Below are positions 57,556-64,000 of a stretch of DNA of 64,000 nt, piece after piece. The position numbers and the translations under genes were made by a program. The notes beneath the pieces are model-generated. The model saw only the letters and a list, made by a program, of their open reading frames with translations. It was not told the origin of the DNA and searched no databases. Every line of letters starts with the position of its first letter. Position 1 is the first letter of the stretch. The stretch lies in the NCBI RefSeq assembly GCF_014197795.1, contig NZ_JACIGI010000013.1, positions 1 to 64,000 of the forward strand, in the 5' to 3' direction. Source of the DNA: Roseospira goensis (lineage in GTDB: Bacteria > Pseudomonadota > Alphaproteobacteria > Rhodospirillales > Rhodospirillaceae).

Positions 57556-59562
57556 ATGCTCAAGTCCATCCGGATCGGATCCAAACTCTACGGGGGGTTC
57601 GGACTCGTCCTCACTCTTCTGATCATCCTCGGCCTGGTGGCCGTGATCCAACTCACCTCCATTGGCGCGACGTTCTCGGAGTATCGCGGTCTGGCCCGAG
57701 CCACCAACGAGGTCGGGCGCATGCAGGCCCACATGTTGATGGCCCGCATGGGCGTCACGGCCTTCATCATCAGCGGCGACACCGCCGCGGTGGATCAGGT
57801 CAAGGAGCGTGCCGCGGCCGCCCTTGAGGCCATCGACACGGCCGAGGCCGTGATCGCGGACCCGGAGGCGGCCGCCCTGCTGGAGACCATGCGCGAGCGC
57901 ATCGAAACCTACCGCGAGGCCTTCAGCCGGGTGACGGCCCGCCAGACGGCGCGCGACGGCGTGGTGGCGGTGCTGACGGAAAGCGGCCGCGCGGCCGAGA
58001 CCCGGCTGACCGACATCATCCACAGCGCCGAGCGCGACGACGACACCGCGGCGGCGTTCCAGGGCGGCCTGGCGCTGCGCGACCTGCTGCTGGGCCGGCT
58101 CTACAGCACCCGCTTCCTCCAGTTCGGAACCGAGGCCGACTATGAGCGTGCCACCGCCGCCATGGCCGACTTCGACGACCGGATGGGGGTCCTGCTGGAC
58201 GACCTCCAGAACCCGCAGCGGCGCCGGTTGGCTGACGAGGTGCGCGCCCTCGGCGCACGTTACAGCGCCGGGCTCGTCGACCTGCGCACCGCCCTGCTCG
58301 CGCGAGACGAGATCATCACCGGCACCCTCGACGTCATCGGCCCCCGGCTGGCCGCCGAGATCGAGGACTTCAAGCTGGAGGTGAAGACGGAGCAGGACAC
58401 GCTCGGACCGCGGGCCGAGGCGGCCATCCGCGAGACCATCACCGCGACCATGGTAATCGGCGTGATCGCCGTCGTGCTCGGGATACTGGCGGCCTGGATC
58501 ATCGCCTCCGGCATCACCCGGCCGATGAACCGCATGACCGAGGCCATGGGCGATCTGGCCGAGGGCAACCTGGAGACCGAGGTCCCCGCCCGCGAGCGCG
58601 GCGACGAACTGGGGCGGATGGCGACCGCGGTGCAGGTGTTCAAGGAGAACGCCCAGCGCGTCAAGGAGATGGAGGCCGAGCAGGCCGCCCAGGCGGCGCG
58701 CGCCGCCGAGGAGAAGCGGCACGCCATGAACACCCTGGCCGATGCCTTCGAGCGCGAGGTCGGCGGCGTGGTCGAGGCCGTGGCGGCGGCGGCCCAGCAG
58801 TTGCAGTCGACCGCCGAGAGCATGGCCGCCATCGCCGAGGAGACCAACAGCCAGGCCACCACGGTCGCCGCCGCCTCCGAACAGGCGTCGACCAACGTGC
58901 AGACCGTCGCCTCGGCGGCGGAGGAACTGGCCTCGTCCATCCGCGAGGTCGGCCGTCAGGTGCAGCAGGCCGGCGACGTGGTCACCGAGGCGTCGGCGGA
59001 GGCGGACCGGACCAATGGCGTCGTCTCGGGCCTTGCGGACGCCGCGCAGAAGATCGGCGACGTGGTCAACCTGATCTCCGACATCGCCGACCAGACCAAC
59101 CTGCTCGCGCTCAACGCCACCATCGAGGCGGCGCGCGCCGGCGATGCCGGCAAGGGCTTCGCGGTCGTGGCCAACGAGGTCAAGAGCCTGGCCACCCAGA
59201 CCGCCAAGGCCACCGAGGACATCGGCCGCCAGATCGGCTCCGTGCAGACGGAAACCGGCACCGCCGTGACGGCCATTGAATCGATCGCCAACACCATCGG
59301 ACGCCTGAACGAGGTGGCGGCCGCCATCTCGGCAGCGATGGAAGAACAGAACGCCGCCACCGAGGAAATCGCCCGCAACGTCCAACAGGCCAGCCAGGGC
59401 ACCACGGAGGTCTCGCAGACCATCGTCGGGGTGACCGAGGCGGCGCGCGAGTCGGGCTCGGCGGCCGACCATGTGCTGCAGGCCACCCGCGATCTCACCG
59501 AGCAGTCGAGCACGTTGACCAGCATGGTCGACCGCTTCCTGGCCGACGTCCGCGCCGGCTGA
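57556..59562 (+). CDS. Methyl-accepting chemotaxis protein 4, HBM-type sensor
   Basis: A 668-residue paralogue of receptor 3 with the same N-terminus ([20 protein letters not shown]) and identical length. Differences cluster in the periplasmic domain, for example [20 protein letters not shown] in place of the [18 protein letters not shown] stretch of receptor 3, and in the [19 protein letters not shown] region. Ligand specificity has probably diverged. The second membrane segment is [24 protein letters not shown] reads [20 protein letters not shown]. From the HAMP to the end, the DNA is almost identical to receptor 5, including the last ~170 bases, so the signalling module has been exchanged or copied between these genes. 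Confidence 0.93.
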   Translation: MLKSIRIGSKLYGGFGLVLTLLIILGLVAVIQLTSIGATFSEYRGLARATNEVGRMQAHMLMARMGVTAFIISGDTAAVDQVKERAAAALEAIDTAEAVIADPEAAALLETMRERIETYREAFSRVTARQTARDGVVAVLTESGRAAETRLTDIIHSAERDDDTAAAFQGGLALRDLLLGRLYSTRFLQFGTEADYERATAAMADFDDRMGVLLDDLQNPQRRRLADEVRALGARYSAGLVDLRTALLARDEIITGTLDVIGPRLAAEIEDFKLEVKTEQDTLGPRAEAAIRETITATMVIGVIAVVLGILAAWIIASGITRPMNRMTEAMGDLAEGNLETEVPARERGDELGRMATAVQVFKENAQRVKEMEAEQAAQAARAAEEKRHAMNTLADAFEREVGGVVEAVAAAAQQLQSTAESMAAIAEETNSQATTVAAASEQASTNVQTVASAAEELASSIREVGRQVQQAGDVVTEASAEADRTNGVVSGLADAAQKIGDVVNLISDIADQTNLLALNATIEAARAGDAGKGFAVVANEVKSLATQTAKATEDIGRQIGSVQTETGTAVTAIESIANTIGRLNEVAAAISAAMEEQNAATEEIARNVQQASQGTTEVSQTIVGVTEAARESGSAADHVLQATRDLTEQSSTLTSMVDRFLADVRAG

Positions 59563-60065
59563 GGCGGGACGCCCGTCGCGGCGGTCCGCCGCGGTCCGGA
59601 CCGGGGGCGCCCGGCCGGCCGTGGCGGCCGCCGAAGACGGCATCGTCGGTGCCAATCCGGACCGGCTTGGAGAAAACGCCAGAAGAACAACGCCTTCTGG
59701 TTGAAGTTTGTATATTTACATCCTCTATAGTGCGATGGCGGCGATATCAAATGGGAGTCCAGATCCACGAATTTTGGATTCATAGAATTAACGCTTTTTT
59801 CATTGCCATTATGGGCATAATTTTCTTGCCTCTGTACTTCCCGTTTACTCGGTTTGTACTCAAGGAACAGTGAGGGGGGCTCCGTCACCACACCGGGACG
59901 GCGCCCGACACGTCGTGCCCGTCGCCGGCCCCACCGCCCCCGCGCGTAGGCCCACAACGACGCGCACACAACGACATGAGAGGGCAGCCACGGGGATCTC
60001 GGCGTGCGCCCCCAGCCCGATCCCGTCGCGCCTCTCCACGAACGAGAGAAGCACTGGAGACGGAC
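59563..60065. other. Intergenic region before chemoreceptor gene 5, AT-rich block
   Basis: This 503-base gap has an AT-rich block at about 59690-59870 in very GC-rich surroundings. A frame from 59649 to 59873 (74 codons) or from an ATG at 59751 (40 codons, hydrophobic: NAFFIAIMGIIFLPLYF) is open there. It has no ribosome-binding site and looks like a chance frame in AT-rich promoter DNA, though a small membrane peptide cannot be excluded. No hairpin of either palindrome family was found here. Confidence 0.4.
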
Positions 60066-61787
60066 ATGCTGTCGAACATCCGTATCGGCCTTCGTCTGCT
60101 GATTCTGACCGGAGTCACCATCCTCGCGCTTGCCGGGATCGGCGCCGTCGGCGTTTCGTCGACATCCACCGTCCAGTCGATGCTGGACCAGGTCCGGGAC
60201 ACCGCGCAGACGCCGGTTACACAGTTCGCCACCATCAATGAACTGCTGAGCGAAAGCTTCCAGCAACCCTATGCCGCTTCGCTCCACAACCCCGACCTGG
60301 ACGCCGCCGCCCACCACGACCACCCGGTCGGCATGCATACCGACGCCACCCGCGCCGCCGTCGCCCGCATCGCCGACGTCCTCGCGACCTATCGGGCCAG
60401 CGCGGCCGGGGACATGTTCCCGGCCCAGTTGGCCGCCTTCGAGGCGGCCTGGGCCGACTACCTTGATGACGGCCTGCGTGACGCCCTGGCCCTGGCCGAC
60501 CAGGACCGGCACATGGCTTTCGAACAGCTCGGCGTCCACCTGACCACGGTCACCCTCCCCAGGTTCCGCGCCGCCAAGGCGGCCGCGGCCGCGATGCTGG
60601 CCGCGCACAACGAGATCGCCGATCGGTTGGTGGCCGAGGCCCAGGCCCGCTATGCGCTGGCCCTGTGGACCATCGCCATTGGCGGCCTCTTCGCTGCGCT
60701 GATCGTGTTCGCCGGCAGCCTGCTGATCGGCCGCAGCATCACCCGCCCGGTCGCCGGCATGTGCGGCGCCATGGGCGATCTGGCCGAGGGCAACCTGGAG
60801 ACCGAGGTCCCCGCCCGCGAGCGCGGCGACGAACTGGGGCGGATGGCGGCGGCGGTGCAGGTGTTCAAGGAGAACGCCCAGCGCGTCAAGGAGATGGAGG
60901 CCGAGCAGGCCGCCCAGGCGGCGCGCGCCGCCGAGGAGAAGCGGCAGGCCATGCACACCCTGGCCGATGCCTTCGAGCGCGAGGTCGGCGGCGTGGTCGA
61001 GGCCGTGGCGGCGGCGGCCCGGCAGTTGCAGTCGACCGCCGAGAGCATGGCGTCCATCGCCGAGGAGACCAACAGCCAGGCCACCACGGTCGCCGCCGCC
61101 TCCGAACAGGCGTCGACCAACGTGCAGACCGTCGCCTCGGCGGCGGAGGAACTGGCCACCTCAATCCGCGAGGTCGGCCGCCAGGTGCAGCAGTCCAGCG
61201 ATACCGCCGGCCGGGCCGCCACCGAGGCCGAGCGCACCAACGCCGTCGTCTCGGGCCTTGCGGACGCCGCGCAGAAGATCGGCGACGTGGTCAACCTGAT
61301 CTCCGACATCGCCGACCAGACCAACCTGCTCGCGCTCAACGCCACCATCGAGGCGGCGCGCGCCGGCGACGCCGGCAAGGGCTTCGCGGTCGTGGCCAAC
61401 GAGGTTAAGAGCCTGGCCACCCAGACCGCCAAGGCCACCCAGGACATCGGCCAGCAGATCGGCTCCGTGCAGAGCGAGACCCGCACCGCCGTGGCGGCCA
61501 TCGAGTCGATCTCCGGCATCATCCATCAGATCAACGAGGTCACGTCCGCCATCGCCGCGGCGATGGAAGAACAGAACGCCGCCACCGAGGAGATCGCCCG
61601 CAACGTCCAACAGGCCAGCCAGGGCACCACGGAGGTCTCGCAGACCATCGTCGGGGTGACCGAGGCGGCGCGCGAGTCGGGCTCGGCGGCCGACCATGTG
61701 CTGCAGGCCACCCGCGATCTCACCGAGCAGTCGAGCACGTTGACCAGCATGGTCGACCGCTTCCTGGCCGACGTCCGCGCCGGCTAG
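60066..61787 (+). CDS. Methyl-accepting chemotaxis protein 5, four-helix-bundle sensor
   Basis: A 573-residue chemoreceptor with a shorter periplasmic domain (about 170 residues) between the membrane segments [20 protein letters not shown] and [20 protein letters not shown]. The helical composition ([79 protein letters not shown]) fits a 4HB_MCP sensor. A His-rich stretch, [12 protein letters not shown] (about residues 79-90), is unusual and might bind metal. HAMP and methyl-accepting domains are nearly identical to those of receptor 4. The chosen ATG at 60066 precedes a membrane segment; an upstream in-frame extension is Arg-rich and unlikely. The stop codon TAG at 61785 is also the first bases of a family 1 palindrome. 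Confidence 0.92.
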   Translation: MLSNIRIGLRLLILTGVTILALAGIGAVGVSSTSTVQSMLDQVRDTAQTPVTQFATINELLSESFQQPYAASLHNPDLDAAAHHDHPVGMHTDATRAAVARIADVLATYRASAAGDMFPAQLAAFEAAWADYLDDGLRDALALADQDRHMAFEQLGVHLTTVTLPRFRAAKAAAAAMLAAHNEIADRLVAEAQARYALALWTIAIGGLFAALIVFAGSLLIGRSITRPVAGMCGAMGDLAEGNLETEVPARERGDELGRMAAAVQVFKENAQRVKEMEAEQAAQAARAAEEKRQAMHTLADAFEREVGGVVEAVAAAARQLQSTAESMASIAEETNSQATTVAAASEQASTNVQTVASAAEELATSIREVGRQVQQSSDTAGRAATEAERTNAVVSGLADAAQKIGDVVNLISDIADQTNLLALNATIEAARAGDAGKGFAVVANEVKSLATQTAKATQDIGQQIGSVQSETRTAVAAIESISGIIHQINEVTSAIAAAMEEQNAATEEIARNVQQASQGTTEVSQTIVGVTEAARESGSAADHVLQATRDLTEQSSTLTSMVDRFLADVRAG

Positions 61788-61850
61788 GGCAGAGTCAGGG
61801 CGGAGTCACGCCCGAAGTCGGGTCACGCCGCGACTCCGACTTCGGGCGAT
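61785..61850. repeat. Palindromic intergenic element, family 1, copy F
   Basis: It starts at the stop codon of chemoreceptor gene 5 and carries GGCAGAGTCAGGGCGGAG and then a perfect 13-bp stem: CGCCCGAAGTCGG (61809-61821) against CCGACTTCGGGCG (61836-61848). The stem sequence differs from every other copy while the flanking GGCGGAGTCACGC is kept. Confidence 0.82.
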
Positions 61851-62346
61851 TGGCTGTGCGGCGGACCACATCGGCCCGAACAGGGGGACCGTGCCCAGCG
61901 CGATCCAGATTGGCGCGCAAATCGACACGGACCCACCGTGCCCCCACCGCGCCCCTCGAACCGACCGCCGCGACAGGGGGCGGCCATCGCCGCGGCCGCC
62001 CCCTGTTCTGCCCGCTGGTCTGGGCTGTCGCCCCCCACCCGATCCGGTCGACTCCGGGGTGGGCGAGGGGAGGCGATCTGGCATGAGCCATGCACACCGT
62101 TACGGTGCGGACGCCCTGCGGCCGCGGCTGCGGTCGCAAGACCGGTCCGCCATGACGTCTGTCACGGCGATAACGCCCAGCGCTTTATAAATCGAGAGTT
62201 CTGCCAGGAAACGGCGCTGCGCCGTATTAGCGTGATATTTAGGCTGCAACACCCAATACTATTTCTCTTCACCAATAATTTACAGAATACACCGACCATC
62301 GTGCTGGACTCGCTCGACGCCGGCGCCGACCAGAAGGGGAAAACAA
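61851..62346. other. Intergenic region before chemoreceptor gene 6
   Basis: About 500 bases without a credible gene. The first half is GC-rich with no recognised motif. An AT-rich block at about 62160-62300 probably carries the promoter of the next gene, as in the other chemoreceptor upstream regions. Confidence 0.4.
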
Positions 62347-64000
62347 TGATGCTTCGCATGGGATTGAAAGGGCGCCTCAGCGCCGTGACGGCGGGACTCG
62401 TACTGGCCGCGCTGGTGCTCGCCGCCGTGGCCTCGGTGTACTTCACGCGAACCGCCCTGACCGAGAACGCCCGCGCCCTGTCGCAGCAGGCCGCGGAGAC
62501 CGGCGCGGCCGAGGTCAAGCAGGGCCTGGAACAGGCGTTCACCACCGCGCGCGACTACGCCATCCTGCTGGAAACGGCGCGGGCGCAAGACCTGGCGGAT
62601 CGCTCGCTGCTACTGGACCTGCAAAGCAAGCTGCTGCAGGGCAACCGGCGCCTTCTGGGGGTCTGGTCCGGGTTCGAACCCGATGCCCTGGACGGTCAGG
62701 ACGCCGCCTTCGCCGGCACCGAAGGGCACGACTCCACCGGCCGCTTCGTGCCCTACACCTACCGCGATGGGGACCGCATCGCCATGGAGCCCTTGCTGGA
62801 CTACGACGTCCCGGGCGCTGGCGACTACTATCTGGATGCGTTCAACAGCGGCCGCGAGACCATCCTGGAGCCCTACCCCTACGAGGTTGGCGGCAAGGAG
62901 ACCCTCCTGACCAGCCTGGTCGTGCCGGTGCGCCATGACGGCGCGGTCATTGGGGTTGCCGGCGTCGATATCGGATTGGGCGCCATGCAGCGCTACCTGG
63001 CCGCCATCCGGCCGATGGAGGACGGCTGGATCTCCGTTCTGACCGGGGGCGGCATGGTGGTGGCGGACCGCCATACGGAGGCCCTGGGGCAACCCGGCGG
63101 CGAGGCCGGCTTCAGTCCGGAGGCCCTGGCCGCCGTCGCCGCCGGTGACCCGTACGTCGACGAGCGGGCCACGGCCGCCGACGGTACGCCCGTGCTGCGG
63201 GTGGTGGTGCCGTTCACCATCGGCCAGACCGAGTCCACCTGGGCCGTGGCGACCAGCATCCCGCTGGCCACCGCGTTGGCGACGGCCCAAGAGATCACCT
63301 GGACCCTGGTGATCCTGACCGTGGTGGTGGCCCTGGTCGCCCTGGTGTTGGCGTGGCTGTCGGCGCGTCAGGTCAGCAGCCCGATCGTGGGCATGACCGG
63401 CGCCATGGAGCGCCTGGCCGAGGGCGACCTGGAGACCGCGATCCCGGCCCGGGAGCGCAAGGACGAGATCGGCCGCATGGCCCATGCCGTGCAGGTGTTC
63501 AAGGAGAACGCCCAGCGCGTGAAGGAGATGGAGGCCGAGCAGGCCGCCCAGGCCGCGCGCACCGCCGAGGAAAAGAAGCAGGCCATGCACACCCTGGCGG
63601 ACACCTTCGAAAGCAGCGTCGGCGGCGTGGTCGAGGCCGTGGCGGCGGCGGCCACCGAGTTGCAGTCGACCGCCGAGAGCATGGCGTCCATCGCCGAGGA
63701 GACCAACAGTCAGGCCACGACGGTGGCGGCGGCCTCCGAACAGGCGTCGACCAACGTGCAGACCGTGGCCTCGGCGGCGGAGGAGCTGTCGTCGTCGATC
63801 AGCGAGATCGGCCGTCAGGTCCAGCAGGCCAGCGATGTTGCCCGCAAGGCGTCCGACGAGGCCGAGCGCACCAACGCCGTCGTCTCCGGGCTGGCGGACG
63901 CCGCCCAGAAGATCGGCGACGTGGTCAACCTGATCTCCGACATTGCCGACCAGACCAACCTGCTGGCGCTCAACGCCACCATCGAAGCCGCCCGCGCCGG
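62347..64000 (+). CDS. Methyl-accepting chemotaxis protein 6, dCache-type sensor (3' end beyond window)
   Basis: The gene starts at ATG 62347 (MMLRMGLKGRLSAVTAGL) after AAGGGGAAAACA and is open to the window end, about 551 residues. Membrane segments are at about 13-33 (VTAGLVLAALVLAAVASVYF) and ~325 (WTLVILTVVVALVALVLAWL). The periplasmic domain has the dCache pattern: LLGVWSGFEPDALDGQD, GRFVPYTYRDGDRIAMEPLL, DYYLDAFNSGRETILEPYPY, TSLVVPVRHDGAVIGVAGVD, which is typical of amino acid or amine sensors. HAMP (IPARERKDEIGRMAHAVQVF) and the methyl-accepting domain up to [13 protein letters not shown] are visible. The sensor is unlike the other five receptors. Confidence 0.92.

Noticed and set aside
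59649-59873. A 74-codon open frame in the AT-rich gap between chemoreceptor genes 4 and 5
   Set aside because: No ribosome-binding site or recognisable domain, and similar AT-rich blocks before other chemoreceptor genes are non-coding; kept only as a low-confidence note.
62668-62690. A GGTTCGAACCC stretch resembling a tRNA T-loop
   Set aside because: It lies inside the Cache domain of chemoreceptor gene 6 with no cloverleaf around it.

Overview
The window is a very GC-rich (roughly 70%) chromosomal segment of a motile, Gram-negative alphaproteobacterium. A Rhodospirillales-type organism is the best inference, from the flhB-cckA junction, an FlhB-like switch protein beside fliOP, an ArsR-methyltransferase/metF/metH locus, a polyhydroxybutyrate-type hydroxybutyrate dehydrogenase, and many chemoreceptors. 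No rRNA or tRNA gene was recognised.

Layout. 1-1380: the 3' end of a transposase-like gene, a small membrane protein and mlaC. 1381-7759: a methionine locus with an ArsR-methyltransferase fusion behind a palindromic operator, then metF and metH. 7845-22004: a complete type I-G (formerly I-U) CRISPR-Cas system. It has an array of 68 repeats and 67 spacers, a leader with a recognisable promoter, and on the minus strand csb1(cas7)-csb2(cas5-cas6)-cas3-csb3(cas8-like)-cas4/1-cas2. 22230-26809: a SiaABCD-type phosphatase/kinase/SiaC/diguanylate cyclase module with an added periplasmic binding protein. 27021-34271: an SDR protein, a radical SAM protein, a PilZ protein and a 1646-residue hybrid histidine kinase. 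34287-43054: flagellar export and rod genes (fliP, fliO, a hypothetical gene, an flhB-like gene; divergently flgB, flgC, fliE, fliQ, fliR, flhB) ending in cckA. 43160-48642: leuC, a 3-hydroxybutyrate dehydrogenase and a TRAP transporter. 49338-64000: six consecutive methyl-accepting chemotaxis genes with varied sensor domains and nearly identical signalling domains; the last runs off the window.

Functionally, the window links surface motility (flagellar export, CckA, PilZ, c-di-GMP synthesis by the Sia module, chemoreceptors) with methyl-group metabolism and a large adaptive immune locus. The most unusual sequence-level features are two families of intergenic palindromes. One has conserved outer ends (about GGGCGGAGTCACGC ... 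GCGATCCGCCC) around inner stems that differ in sequence from copy to copy but stay complementary. It occurs near the transposase remnant, between cas1 and cas2, and around the chemoreceptor genes. The other, GGCCTTGATCCTGA-N4-TCAGGATCAAGGCC, was found only between chemoreceptor genes.
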